Assembly: GCA_016271365.2 (NCBI GenBank)
Contig: CM057449.1
Location: 1,560,622,501-1,560,686,500 of the forward strand
Reading direction: 5' to 3'
Origin: Neoceratodus forsteri
Lineage: Eukaryota > Chordata > Ceratodontiformes > Ceratodontidae
DNA length: 64,000 nucleotides
Below, piece by piece: positions 45,000 to 56,215 of this stretch (its first letter is position 1; every line of letters begins with the position of its first letter). Both the position numbers and the translations under genes were made by a program. Below the pieces are notes generated by a model. It was given only the letters and a program-made list of their open reading frames with translations, had not been told where the DNA came from and did no database searches.

Positions 45000-46780
45000 C
45001 CTCTCTAATGCCGTTCCCGATTAAATGGAAGGTGGCGATAGTTGTCCCAGTGCATGAGGGAGGTACCAATTCCGTTGTAGACAACTACCATCCAATCTTT
45101 GTCCTCTGCCCATTGGCCAAAGTCCAAGAATGCATGGTCTATAACCACCTCCAGGACTACCTTGACTCTCAAAACATACTCTCCCCTTGTCAGCATGGCC
45201 TTAGAAGGAAACATGGTACTCTCGCTGCCCTGTTACATCTGACATATTTCATGCCATGGACAAAGGCCTCGCCACAGGCGCCATCTTCATTGATCTCACT
45301 AAGGCATTTGATCTAATGAATCATGATCTCCTTCTCCACCAGCTTCTTCTCATCGGTATGGACAACAGTGCCCTGAACTGGGTCAAAAGTTGTCTGACTG
45401 GGCGATCCCAGAGAGTGAAGTGGGATGGTTCCCTCTCCGATCTATGCCCAGATACCCATGGGGTACCACAAGGATCCATCCTGGGACCCATAATATTCTC
45501 GCTTTTCATTAATGAACTCCCCCCGCTTCTGAGGTGGTGCCTCTGTACATCTTTATGCGGATGACGCAATACTATACCGCTTCTTTTGCCACACTGACAT
45601 TATTAACCGTGACCTTGGCTCTGACTTTGCTTCCCTTGAAAATTGGTTCATTCGCAATCATCTTGTCCTTAATGCTAAGAAAAGTAAGTGTGTGCTCTTC
45701 TCACATTGTCCTATTCCTAACCTTCATCCCCCTCCTCTTCTCATTTTAACCCTTAAGGGAGATACCTTGGAGGTGATGCACTCATTTAGATACCTGGGAT
45801 TCACTCTGGATCCCATGCTGTCCTTCAGCTCCCATGCCTCAATTATTGCCAGATCTCTTAAACAGAAACTAGGTCGCCCCTACGGTATTCATCCGCTTCT
45901 CACATCTGCCTCATGCCTGAAAATTGCCTCCTCCTCCCTTCTACCTCTCTTAACCTGCTGTGCTCCTTTACTTCTCTCTACTAACTCTGCTTCCATTTCC
46001 TTCCTCTCTCAGGCATACCACAGGATTGGAAGGTTTGCATTGGGGGCCACAGCCCGCTCGCACCACTGTGATGTCCTGTCCTCGCTGGGATGGTTTACTT
46101 GCATTGATAAATTAAGATACTCCTCCTTGAGCCTCATATTCAAGCTCATCCATGAGTTTACACCTCCTTGCCTTGATGAACTTGTGCGTCTCCGACAAGC
46201 ACCGCGCACCCTTCGCTCCGCCTCATTCCCCTTCTTGTCGTATCAAAACTACGTCTGACCATCTCCAGGAGATCCTTCTCATTTGCTGCTGTCTGATTGG
46301 AACTCTCTCTGACTATCTTGTTTTGCATCTCTCTTAAGTTGTTGCAGTCAAAGCTATCCACCTCTACACCCTGTACTTGCTTCACCTGAATATGTCCCTT
46401 CTTTATCTCTAACTACCTGTCTTCTTCTTTCTTCCCTGCATCCATCCCCCTTCTCTCTGTTCAGTTTTCCCTATCCTCCTCCACCCCCCCTCTAAATCTT
46501 CCCCTGATGTTCACTTTGCTACTTAATGATTTGTTGAAGTTTTTATCTTGTGCCAGTGTGTACCCCATATTCATTGATCTCTTACCAGACAAACCTTGCT
46601 CAACAATTTAGTCTTTGCTTTGTTATTGTATTCTACTATATATCCTAAGTTATACCACTCTAATTTGCACTGTTACTGTATGTAATCCATCCCTGGGTTG
46701 CCCCTGAAAAGGGGACTGTTTTATCTCAGTGGACATACCCAGTCACCAAAACTCAAATAAATAATTGGGAAACCCAACCA
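45000..46780 (+). mobile_element. Rex1-like LINE, 5'-truncated, with 3' end
   Basis: It begins in the RT finger ('WKVAIVVPVHEGGTNS', about 45030), runs through palm and C-terminal domains, and ends with the family 3' block (ttgcccctgaaaagggg, then ctcagtggacatacccag, then aataaataa, about 46695-46765). The self-complementary cccct-gaaa-agggg would form a hairpin about 60 bp from the end. It is inserted plus-strand into the minus-strand L1-like LINE. It defines the family to which the 3' fragments at 8.4 and 28.6 kb belong. Confidence 0.9.
45256..46258 (+). pseudogene. Rex1-like RT and C-terminal domain
   Basis: Motif A is 'IFIDLTKAFDLMNHDLLLHQ', then 'GVPQGSILGPIIFSLFINE', then 'LYADDAILY' in a shifted frame (a small indel near 45535). 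'NHLVLNAKKSKCVLFSH', 'FRYLGFTLDPMLSF' and the C-terminal 'YHRIGRFALGATARSHHCD' with 'KLRYSSLSLIFKLIHEF' follow in the frame from 45692. Catalytic aspartates are intact, so damage is limited to a few frameshifts. No endonuclease is present because of 5' truncation. Confidence 0.85.
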
Positions 46781-47374
46781 TGCACCTTCAGCAAAGTAAC
46801 TAATGGGGTCTGCCCTAACAAAGCCTGCTCAATCTCGACCCAAAGGGGAGACCCAGAACTAGAGGACACAACCTGATGTAATGACTGTTTAACCCCAAAA
46901 CTCTTGGTATGCCCATAACCATGGCATATTTCACCCCCCCCCACCAAGATCCCAGGCGCCCGAAGGATCTGTCGACTAAAACGGGGAGGATGGCCATCCA
47001 ATGAAAAATCCGAGAGCACCTTATCCAACTTTGCCCAAAGACCCATTTGAATACAGAGGGGCAGATTAGAGTTTGCAAAATAAACAGGGGTACTCCATCA
47101 TTTTAATGGTGGCTATCTTCCCAGGAGGAGATAAATTAAGCTTCTTCCACCTCCAGAAATCCACCTTAACCTTCTCTATGAGCTCTAACAAGTTCTTTGA
47201 AACCATATCATGAATCTGTGGCAGAATAAACATACGCAAGTATTGTATACTGTCAGGGGCCCACTTAAGCTTATAGGAACCCAAAGAGGCCCAGGCATAA
47301 ATGGCCTTATATAGGGGCAGCAATTCTGAGTTTCCTCAGTTAATCTTCAACCCAGAAATTGAACTAAAGGAATT

Positions 47375-47928
47375 TTTTTCCTTCTTTTTTTTCCCATTAT
47401 TTGTTTATCCTCCTTTGCCCTACCAGCATTTTCTCTCTCCTCTGACTCCCCGCTGGCAGCTGTTGCCTCCTGGTGGCTCCCAGGCCCTGTATCCCTCACG
47501 GATCACCCCCATGGCGGGGCGGAGGGGGAGGCAGCTCCTCAGACACATATCTGAGCGTGCTAAGGAGTTCAGTGAGGCTGCGGCAGGAGCAGTGGAGGGG
47601 CTTCCTTGCAGCCGGCAGGTGATGTTTTCTGCTTTTCTAGGTCCTCCCTCGCTGCCCGTGGATGCGCATATGTGGAGATACACGTGCGTGCCACTATGAC
47701 ATGCTACAGGTCTTCCCGACTCTGGCGCTACCCCCCAGACTCCACTGGGGGGGGCAGCCAAGGAGCGGGATGGCATGCTCACTCTTCCCTGGGAGAGGAG
47801 AGCTGTCATTGGATGCTCGATCCTCTCCCTTCACTGCCGACCCCCGGTGGCCTGTGCTCATTCCCGAACACTGGTTGCTGGCATGGTGCGAGGTGTGGTG
47901 TCCAGTGCCTCAACCCTCGCTGCCACCA
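47375..47928 (-). mobile_element. GC-rich poly-A retroposon, copy B
   Basis: Flanked by 12-bp duplications actaaaggaatt (47363-47374 and 47929-47940). T-rich left edge, so inserted on the minus strand. The 5' part (right) shares ctggtggcagcgagggttga, ggcactggacaccacacctc and gatgacagctctcctctccc-like words with copy A at 29813-30446. The 3' region before the tail (ggaggataaacaaataatgg) also resembles copy A. The middle is unrelated by eye. It sits in the L1-like LINE. One frame of 129 codons exists but has no recognisable domain. Confidence 0.8.
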
Positions 47929-47944
47929 GACTAAAGGAATTAAA

Positions 47945-48900
47945 AAAAAAAAACACGCCCTCAGAAGGGAGGATTCAACCCTTGACAACAGCAACAATAA
48001 ATCATCTGCATAAAGTAACGTGGAGAACGAGCGCCCCCCACCACTATACCTGATATCCCTGGGTCCTTGAGACAAGGCCAAATTCAAGGGCTCTATAGCC
48101 AGCACAGACAATAAGGGGCTTAACAGATAGCCCTTCCTCGTGCCTCGAAACAGATAGAACCCCGTTGCCAGAACCAGTGCCCTAGAGTCCAAGTATAAGC
48201 AACTAATCCAGCTCCGAAACTTAGGACCGAATTCAAACTTAACCAGGATGAACTGCAGATAACGCCATTCGACAGAGTCAAATGCTTTTTTAGCATCTAA
48301 CCCCATCAGTGCCGCCGAATCCGGGCCCTGCGTCGCCACTTTTATGAGGTAGATTACCGCCCGTAAATTATTGCTGCCCTGCCTGCCTTCAGAAACCCGA
48401 TAGGGATTTTTTCACCAAGAAAGGTAACACCCATTCTAATTGCATGGCTAAGATCTTTGCAAAGAACTTACAGTTGACATTAAGCAGTGAAATAGGGCGA
48501 TAATTGGCACATACTGTCATATCCTTGCCTGGTTTGGGCAGGACTGTAATAATGCATCCTGCATAGAGGACTGCAGTGAGCCTGTATCATTGATGGCACT
48601 GAAAATGTGTAGAAGGTGCTGTAAAGCCTGCAGTTCAAATGCCTAGTAGAAGTCTACGCTTAATCCATGTGGTCTGAGTGCTTTCCCCCGAGCCAGAGCT
48701 CTGATAGCCTGTCGGACTTCCTGTAGACTAATATCAGCCTCTAAGGAGAGGACGGCTCCTCGGACAAACAAGATGCCACGGTGGTTGCAGTAGCACCTAC
48801 ATTCTATTACCTGCTAAATGGTTTGGGATTGCAAAAGTAACTTCAGTTGACTCCAAAACTGGCTTCTCCATAATAGTATTTAACTCCTTTTGACTACTCT
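47945..48900 (-). pseudogene. L1-like reverse transcriptase
   Basis: Catalytic motif A is 'MGLDAKKAFDSVEWRYLQFI' (about 48315), then 'FGPKFRSWISCLYLDSRAL', then 'GTRKGYLLSPLLSVLAIEPL' (the usual GCPLSP is altered), then 'LLYADDLLLLLSRVESSL' with both aspartates kept (about 47970). The open part is 48339 to about 47945, where the retroposon interrupts the element. Upstream finger motifs lie in broken frames to 48890. LDAxKAFDxVEW is the L1-type wording, in contrast to LDQxK in the Tx1-like element at 22.4 kb. Confidence 0.85.
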
Positions 48901-48999
48901 CCCAGGAAGCGACATCCCTCTTAACTTGATTTGCACCCATCCCCCGTTCTTGCATACTAATTGCCAGCGGATTAGGCCTTATGGTTTATCGAGTCTGCT

Positions 49000-51882
49000 C
49001 GAACCTCAGATCCCTAGTTGGGTGCCGAGGCCCCCCCCTTGTGTTCCAGAAACCCCTATCATCCACCCCCGGCCTGGTCATCATCTGATACATCTGCTTT
49101 CTGTGTCTGTCCCACCCTCTCTTGAAGCCGTCCACTGTGGATCTCTGAACTAGCTCGCCAGGCAGCGCATTCCAAGGGTCCGCCACCCTCTCAGTGAAAA
49201 ACCTCCTCCTCTTCCCCCCCCTCACCATTCCACCTTCCAACTTCAAACCATTCCCTCTGGTGATACTTCCCTGCTTTAGTCTAAAGATTCCCTCCATGTT
49301 TACCCTATTTATTCCTTTGAGGTACTTGAAGACTTCAATCATGTCCCCTCGTCTCTCTTCTCCTCCAATGAAAACGGGCAGAGCTCCTCAAGTCTGTCCT
49401 CATATGTCAAATCCTCTAGTCCTTGTATCATCTTAGTTGCCCTCCTCTGTACCCTCTCCAGTAGCTGTATGTCCCTCTTCAAGTGTGGTCTCCAGTACTG
49501 TACACAGTACTCAAGGTGTGGTCTAACCAGTCCATTGTACAGTGGCAGAATCACTTCCCTGCTCCTAGAGGTGATCCCCCTTACAGTGCATCCCAACATT
49601 CTGTTTGCCTTGCTAGCCACTCTCCTGCACTGCTCAGAGTTATTCATACATGCATCCACCATGACCCCTAGGTCTTTTTCCCCCTGTTGAGGCCTCCAGC
49701 CTCCCTCTCAGGGTGTACCTGTGTTTAGGGTTTCTCGCCCAAGATGTAACACCTTGCACTTGGTGATATTGAAATTTAATTTCCATGTGTGAGCCCAGCT
49801 TTCCAGGAGTCCAGGTCCTTGCAGGCCAACCTCCCTCTTCCCCTCAACTACTGCTCCCATCTTGGAGTCATCAGCTAAGAGACTCATTTCATACCCTATA
49901 CCCTCCCTGATGTCCAATATGTATGCATTAAACAGGATTGGACGTATCCCACTACCGACCTCTACAGGGTTCGAGAGCTCCCCACCGACCACTACTCTGG
50001 GTGCGTCCAGTTAGCCAGTTTTCAATCCATCTGACCATCAAAAGGCCTACTCCAACCCCGTCAGTTTCTCCACCAGACCATTGTGGGGACAGAGTCAAAT
50101 GCCTTGCTTAAGTCCAAGAATAATACATCCACAGGCTTTCCCCTGTCCAGTTCTGATGTTACCCATTCGTAGAACTCCACAAGATTGGTTTGACATGATC
50201 TACCTGGCACAAACCCATGTTGCCAACTATCCAGACCTCCCACCTCCTCCAAGTACATCCCCAATCGTTCCTTTAGTATACTGTCCATTAATTTTCCCAC
50301 CACCGAGATCAAACTGATGGCTGTATAGTTACCTTGTACTTCCCTCGACCCTCCCCCCCCTTATGGATTGGCACCACATGTGCCTCTCACCAATCCCTAG
50401 GTACCCTCCCTGTCTCAAGCGACCTGTTGAAGAGCTCCACCAGAGATGCAGCCAGTATTTTCGCCAATTCCCATAGTACTCTCGGATGAATGCCATCCGG
50501 CCCACGAGATTTATCTTTCTTTAGGGCCTTGATGGCTAAACACCCTTTCGGTGGAGATAGCATCATCCGCCCCCTCCACCTTACTGGCCTTTTTATCCTT
50601 ATCCTGATGTGACACCCCTGAGGTACCTCTCCCTCCCTCTTGCTCCATTTCTGTTGCTCCCCTGATCCCACTCACTACCGCTTCTATCCCCAATCATGCC
50701 TTGCTTTGTAGATATCCCATCCCCCTTCCTAGTGAACACAGAGGCGAAGTACTCGTTTAATACCTCTGCCTGGTCCCTCGCCTCTTCCACCCACCCTCCT
50801 TCTGATCTCAATCTGCCAAAATGGCCGTTAGTTTTTCTCCGCTCCCCAATGTACCAGAAGAACCCCATTTCCCCTCCATGTATCCCCTGTGCCAGCCACT
50901 GCTCTTTACTGGACTTTGCCCCCCTCACCATCCGGGTGACTTTTCTAGATGCAAGATGGTACATTTCCTTTTCCCTATCCCCTCTTGTTGTTTGCTCCCT
51001 TAAGTTTCACCTTAGCAGGTCCTGACTGTCTCATGAAGTCCCCGTTTTATGACCTCCCATCTCTTTTCCACATTTGTCATTGATGTAATCCCTTCAAGTG
51101 ATCCTTGAGAATATTTCCCATGCCCACAAAGTCTGTCCCCTGAAGTCCACTGCCAATGTCCTAGATCTCCCCATGCTTATTTGAAACCAGACAGTATTGT
51201 GGTTGCTTCCAGTCAGGGGATCTTCTACAACCAGGTCCCTTACCAGATCCCCATCTGCCAGAACCACGTCCAGGACATGCCCCTCCCTTGTGGGCTTCAT
51301 CACATGCTGTGTTAAGAACACATCCTGGAAGCCATCCAGCAGCCTCTGCTCCTTGGCCACCTTAGAGGAAATGGTTCCCCAGTTTGTACCTGGCATATTA
51401 AGGTCCCCCATCAACACCACTCCTTCCCATTTTGGTTAACACAGGACAATGATGTTGTCCAGCAAACCATCCTCCAGAACATCTCCCATCCTGAGGGGCC
51501 TGTATACTACACCCAGCTTGACCTTACCTCCTGCTGGGGTTTGTAAGGTGACCCATACGGCCTCCACGTTTCCCTCTGCCTTTTCTACCCTAACAATTTC
51601 TATATCATCTCTAATGAACATAGCCACTCCACTCCCTCTGCCCTCCTTTCTATCCTTCCTAAGCATAGTGTACCCCCTCACGTTTAGGTTCCAGTCATGG
51701 TTTTTGTTCAGCCACGTTTCCGTGACTGCCGCCACATACACCACCCCCTCAAACAGCATGGCCTGGAACTCTGGCAACTTGTTTCCCAAGCTTCTGGCAT
51801 TTATTAACACCACCACCCACCCCGTATCCCTGATCCCCTTTGTCGAACCCCACCCAGGTTCCTTATACTTCCACCCTCCCAT
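49000..51882 (-). pseudogene. CR1 ORF2: endonuclease and RT
   Basis: Endonuclease: 'LINARSLGNKLPEFQAMLF' (about 51805), 'VYVAAVTETWLNKNHDWNL', 'VKLGVVYRPLRMGD', 'VLMGDLNMPGTNW' (about 51410) and 'DPLTGSNHNTVWFQI' (about 51200; SDH has become SNH). Linker: 'DQAEVLNEYFASVFTRK' (about 50750). RT: 'KSRGPDGIHPRVLWELA' (about 50500), 'DSWQHGFVPGRSCQTNLVEF' (about 50220), 'VLFLDLSKAFDSVP' (about 50110), 'SLLADDSKMGAVVEG' (about 49880; catalytic DD kept), and C-terminal 'NRMLGCTVRGITSRSREVIL' (about 49600). Frameshifts separate the blocks. Confidence 0.85.
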
Positions 51883-51980
51883 TGTTCCTCCTGAAACCCC
51901 CCCCCCCTTGGGTTTGAAGGTTACTTCCTCATCTGGAGGAGAGGCTCTGGTCAGCCCTCCCTTATCTCCCCCTCACAAGT

Positions 51981-53655
51981 TTAAACCCCACCTTTCTTGA
52001 ATGTAGTGAGCCACCCCTGTTTAAGGACTTCCTTCCCCAACGGGGAAAGATGAAGCCTGTCCTTGGCATACAGTCCCTTATCCTCCCAAACTCCTTTCCA
52101 GTTCCCTAACACCCCCAACCCACACTCTTCACCCCACTTCCTGAGCCAGTCATTAACCTCTGCGATCTTCATTTTTTTCTCCACTGAGGCCTTTGGTACT
52201 GGCAATATCTCCAAAAAGGAAATGTTGCATCCATTATCCCGACAGACTCTGGCAAGTTCTTAGAACCTTGCTTGGATTTCCAAAAAGCTGTTTCTCTGTA
52301 GATTGTTAGTTCCCATATGCACCAGGAAATCCGGTTTCCCTCCACAATCCCTAACCAGTTCGTGCACCATGAACTTTGCTCTGAGCACTGTCAGCCCAGA
52401 GATACTCACTACCTTCACCTGGCTATGGCATCCATCCCCCTGTCCCTCCCACTGGATACCCCTAATCATCGAGTCTCCCAATAACAGAACCTTAACATTG
52501 CCATCATCCTTAGCTACCTCCACTATCGGCTCTCAACCCCCATCCCCCTCTTATTCGTGATCTCAGTTCCATGGGAGTCTTCCTGCTTATTAGAGACCCC
52601 TTGTAACCTTCCCTTTCTGCCTCCCTTGTTATTTTGCCCACTTAACTCAGACCCCCCCTGAATAGGTGTCCCCTTTAACCCTGTCTTATCCGAACCATTT
52701 ATCCTGGCCCTGATGGTTTCCCCTTCCCCCACACGGCCATCCCACCCCCTTGTAATAGTACCCCTACCTCCAGAGGCCCTCTGTGGGTCCCCTTTACCTA
52801 GGGCCCCATCCTTGGTACAGACCACCCTGCTGAAGGGGGGTCCCTCACCCACCTCCTTGTCTCCCAGTTTCTGTCCAGTCCTGCTCTCTTCCCTCATGTC
52901 TACAGTATGTTGCATCTCCCCCATCTGCTTAACATTTAATGTTTCTCCTTCTTCCTCTGGGACTATTTCTGTCCTTTCCATTGCCGGCCTGTGATGCCCT
53001 ATGGGTATCTGACTCTCTCCCCCCGGCCCCTGTATCAGTTTCCTCATTTCCACCAACCCCTTCCTCCCCCTCTAGGTTGCTTAGTAGCTCAAATTTATTG
53101 TAACACTCTATGCCAGCCTCCATCAAGTAACCTGAGTTCCCCCGACTGCCCCTCTAAACTGCCCCTCTTCCTCCCCTCTTGCCCTGTTCTCCTTAGGAGC
53201 TCCCTTCCCACAGTCTTCTCTTAGGCTTCCCCAACAGCCTCCTGACTCTTCCACCTCTACTCTCTTTTATATTGAATGTTGCCCGTCCGTTTTCCATGCT
53301 TTCTCACCCTCAGCCAAGAGTCCTCTGTCCAATATCTCCCTCCTGCTTGCTGTAACATAATGTTCTGTACTCCTGAGCTTGTCCCAGCCTCCCTCAGCCC
53401 CACCCTTCTGCCCCCATATCCACACCTCTTATCCTTGGACAACCCCCCCAACTCCCCCAGCTTACTCCTTAACCAATATACTTCACTCCTGATACAAAAT
53501 AACTGTCTGCAGAGTGGGGAGCCTCCCTCTCTCCAGGCCCAGTTGAGAATTATTGCCATCCCACAGCCTGTGCAGCCTACAACCCTTCTGAAGATGCCTG
53601 CCATGGTGGAATGTGGCCACTCTCTTTGTCCCTCTCTGTTCATAATGGCACACAC
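51981..53655 (-). pseudogene. CR1 ORF1 with altered SGNH-esterase
   Basis: The N-terminal region includes a cysteine pair (VVGCTGCGMA, about 53580), 'CYNKFELLSNLEGEEG' (about 53090) and a long glycine/arginine-rich linker. The esterase is split by a stop near 52260: 'VKVLLLGDSMIRGIQWEG' (about 52490), 'DFLVHMGTNNLQR' (about 52330; the Asp of GxND replaced by Asn), then 'YAKDRLHLSPLGKEVL' (about 52065). Compare the intact triad copy at 37665-38339. Confidence 0.8.
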
Positions 53656-53720
53656 CCCTTTTCTCAGTCCCTTCCCCCTGGAATACAGTCTCTCTCATAC
53701 TGACTGCAGTTATTTACTGA

Positions 53721-54141
53721 ACCCAATTTCAACCCCACAATAAAGTTCCCAAGTCTCACAAACACATACAGTCCAGTGTGTGTCCAGTCCACTAACAGTG
53801 TGTGTATGCAGACATCAGGTAACGTATGATGTCAAGGCCCACCAGTTCCTGTTGCTTCAAATTTCAGTCACAAACAGAACTGCACAGCCCTTCATTCCCA
53901 ACCCCAGTGGCTTTCAGTATATAAGAAAGCTCATAAACAGGGTGGGTGGCAGGCTCACCACCACCAGGCAAACATCACATTTAAATTTCACCTAATTATC
54001 ACTGCCAAACAAGTGTTCCCACACCCAGCACACAAGCCCCAATAGTTACAATATCACAGCCCAAGTAACAGTTCTAACTCAAAGTAGTAATTTTTAACAC
54101 ACAGAACTAATTTCAAGTACAAAACTATTCAAATATTTCAG
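53721..54141. other. Possible CR1 5' region; nothing certain
   Basis: Non-coding AT-rich DNA between the longest CR1 copy and an ORF1-like frame. It may hold CR1 5' untranslated sequence, but no copy in the window allows comparison. Confidence 0.35.
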
Positions 54142-54585
54142 TTAAAACAGAAGATAAAACCAAACCTCTTTCCTGAACAACTTCCTACTTCTGTTCCCAG
54201 CATCTTCCCTCTGTTTGGAAATAATGATATCATTATTTTCTGTATCAAAGTTCCACTCGTGGTTCAAATGAATTTGAAATAGATGTGGGTAAAAGTGCTT
54301 CCAGTCTCTTTTTTTTTTGTGTGTTTTATGTTTTACTTGGTACCAGTTCTCTCTGTCATCCTCCATGCTGCTGTTTTGTCTTATTTCTGGTTGGGAATGT
54401 TTTCCTTTTTCCCTTTCCTTGTTTGTAACAAGTATGTTACTCACTGCTGTCTGATTACTAACATTTGGGTGGAGTAATTGCTCATTGCTCTGCACGACGT
54501 TTTCAAAGACCCTAATTTCCCTATTGATGTCACATTTTGCTTTTAATTGCTTTAGCTCTCCTACAGTTTTTACAAATAAATGCAC
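54142..54585 (-). pseudogene. LINE ORF1-like frame, 147 codons
   Basis: An uninterrupted frame rich in Lys, Glu and Asn. 'VGELKQLKAKCDINREIRVF' could form a short coiled coil. 'ENWYQVKHKTHKKKRDWK' then 'EDAGNRSRKLF' resembles the W..V..K..KR...NRF section of CR1/L3 ORF1. It ends at a stop at the left edge. Neither the esterase nor ORF2 of the same AT-rich style follows. It is tentatively a fragment of a CR1-clade ORF1 different from the GC-rich family. No host-gene similarity was recognised. Confidence 0.4.
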
Positions 54586-54689
54586 CTCTTACAAATAAAA
54601 GTCTGCCCCTTCCCCCTTTGTGAACATATCACACATTGAACCCACTGGTTTACTTCCTTATTCTCTGCTACCTCCATAATGCAGCATCT

Positions 54690-54985
54690 TATAATGAAAC
54701 ATAGACTTTGACGGCAGATAAGGACCACTTAGCCCACCTAGTCTGCCCATTTCCCTACCTAGAGGATAAGCTGCAGATCCTATTTAACCAACAGCCTATT
54801 TCTTCCAGCCCCCCACAAAAATTGCCTTATGTCTGTCCCATGCATTCTTGAATTCTCCCACAGTTTTACACCCCACAACCTCCTCAGAAAGGCTGTTCCA
54901 TGCGTCCACCACCCTCTCTGTGAAAAAATACTTCCTCACATTGCCCCTGAGCTGTCCCCCTCTCTATCTTCAAATTGTAATTGTA
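54690..54985 (-). mobile_element. CR1 3' fragment, third subfamily
   Basis: The plus strand at 54700-54752 reads aaacatagactttgacggca then gataaggaccacttagccca, a well-known style of CR1 3' region. The minus strand beyond it encodes 'GSIFSQRGWWTHGTAFLRRL' and 'LWENSRMHGTDIRQFLWGAG', the end of CR1 ORF2. It is 5'-truncated near 54985. Confidence 0.75.
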
Positions 54986-55487
54986 ATAACACAAACCAAA
55001 GCCTGTAGCTGACTCTGTAACCCTTAGATCTCACTTCCAGCTGTTAAACGTGTATTGTTCCTCCCTGCACTCCTGACATGTTCACAAATGCGCGTGTCTC
55101 CACGCACGGTGACGAGCACCCCCCCACACAGCTCGCCCTGCTCGCAGAGGAGCAAATTTAAGTGTCTGTGACTTGGAACAACTCCCTTGGGTCATGGTCC
55201 ACAAAAGTCAAGGATTCCCTTATTAAAATCAGCTCCACATACCCCAGGTAAGCTGTCTACCAAAAAGTCTCACTGGCTTAACTCAGCAGAAAAACGAACC
55301 TGTTTGCACACTCTGTAGTCCCTGTGTGTGTTTGTATTACAAGTACCTCCCCTTCCTCCTAAAGTGCTATGTGCTCTCTATTTGTTGTGCACTCATTCTC
55401 ACTGCTATTGGACAAAATAGTGTTTCATCCAATAGTGCATCTATAACACTGCTCACAGGATAAATCTCGGCTCCCCACACTGTTGAT
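54986..55487. other. No gene recognised
   Basis: Contains a short CpG-bearing part (about 55085-55150) and ordinary non-coding DNA. No domain or repeat family was recognised. Confidence 0.35.
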
Positions 55488-55850
55488 GGCCGACCGTAGA
55501 GCTCTCCCCACCCTGCCAAAGTAGCTGAGCGGCAAATGTGCTTTCCTTGGTACAGGATGACTGGACAAACTGGCACTGACAGCATGCCATCTTACCACAA
55601 TGCACCAGATCTTGTAGCTTGCTGACCAGCACTGTGCTCTCAAACCAGTCTTTGTCATGTTCCTTGTTCTTGTACTCCAGAAAGATGATGCGTCAGGGGT
55701 AGTGCCCACAGAGCTCTCTATTCTGGTTCTATATGAGACTGAATTTGTAATCTTTGCCAAATAATTCTAGACATCGCGTCTCAAAGTGTTCTACCTTACT
55801 GCTGATCTCTTTCACTCGGTACTGTCGTTTGCTGAAGTGTTAGATCATTT
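55488..55850 (-). pseudogene. MTMR14: Processed pseudogene fragment of MTMR14
   Basis: Minus-strand pieces match the N-terminal part of myotubularin-related protein 14, a phosphoinositide phosphatase. In order they are 'FSKRQYRVKE', 'HFETRCLELFGKDYKFSLI', 'ELCGHYP', 'RIIFLEYKNKEHDKDW', 'FESTVLVSKLQDL' and, after a frameshift near 55580, 'CPVILYQGKHICRSATLAGW' followed by 'GELYGR'. There are internal stops after FSLI and after CGHYP. The ~120 codons run on without an intron, which suggests a retrocopy. It is truncated at both ends, with no poly-A left. The parent assignment rests on recognition of the family's wording, especially CRSATLAGWGELYGR. The catalytic phosphatase domain is not included. 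Confidence 0.75.
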
Positions 55851-56054
55851 TGACGATTCTGTCACCCTTCCTACAGCCGCCAGTGACCGTTTGTCAATTA
55901 TCATGAAAAATGGTTTTGTGATGCCCCACTGAGGATTGTGAAGTCAAATGAAGATGAGCAGCCAGCAGAGCACACTAAGTCTAATTGGACACCGATTCTG
56001 TTTTAGCAATAGTACTTTTTATTTATTTATTTATTTTTTCCTTCCAGAAATAAA

Positions 56055-56215
56055 GATCTTACTTCGAGAGGGCTCTTGCAGTAGGTAATTACATATAAAA
56101 CTGATGCCGGCTGATGTCGGGACCCAATGGAAAAATTTCTAGCTAGCAGTCTCTGGCGAGGACCACCCCATGTCAGGTGACCAGCGTCCAGGTGGCATCA
56201 ATAAAGGCGGTCCCC
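56055..56215 (+). repeat. Left inverted terminal repeat of DIRS
   Basis: Inverted match to 62130-62274. Shared words are gctcttgcagtaggtaatta, acccaatggaaaaatttcta, gctagcagtctctgg and tcaggtgacc. Terminal bases gatcttacttcgagag differ from the right copy. Confidence 0.9.

Larger units (their letters stand above)
43040..48950 (-). mobile_element. L1-like LINE ORF2 region, with three insertions
   Basis: Minus strand, 5' to 3' from the right: RT finger 'LEADISLQEVRQAIRALARG' (about 48740) and 'YRPISLLN'-like (about 48510); RT palm 48339-47945; C-terminal region 'YKLKWAPDSIQYLRMFILPQ' (about 47250) and 'LNLSPPGKIATIKMM' (about 47135); then 'DRWRYFQPRHASQGRFFKSL' (about 44735); C-terminal end 'FPTSHSKIPMLLDLG' (about 43590) and 'FQEWWQAVKAA'-like (about 43440); ending near 43040. 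Insertions are a short-TIR GC-rich element (44010-44667), a Rex1-like LINE (45000-46780) and a GC-rich retroposon (47375-47928). It is truncated on its 5' side by the CR1 3' end at 48955. Confidence 0.85.
48955..53720 (-). mobile_element. CR1 LINE, longest copy (ORF1 and ORF2)
   Basis: The 3' end is at 48955 (shared block ggccttatggtttatcgagt on the plus strand). ORF2 spans about 51882-49000 and ORF1 about 53655-51981. All CR1 parts are present in order: ORF1 N-terminal region, SGNH-esterase, AP-endonuclease, RT and the C-terminal block. Stops and frameshifts are scattered. The 5' end is uncertain. It is inserted in the 5' side of the L1-like LINE, which does not visibly resume beyond it. Confidence 0.85.

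Noticed and set aside
47420..47809. 129-codon minus-strand frame as a protein gene
   Set aside because: It lies entirely within a GC-rich retroposon flanked by target duplications and has no domain.
55488..55850. Functional MTMR14 exon
   Set aside because: It has in-frame stops, a frameshift and no splice sites, and covers only an N-terminal part.
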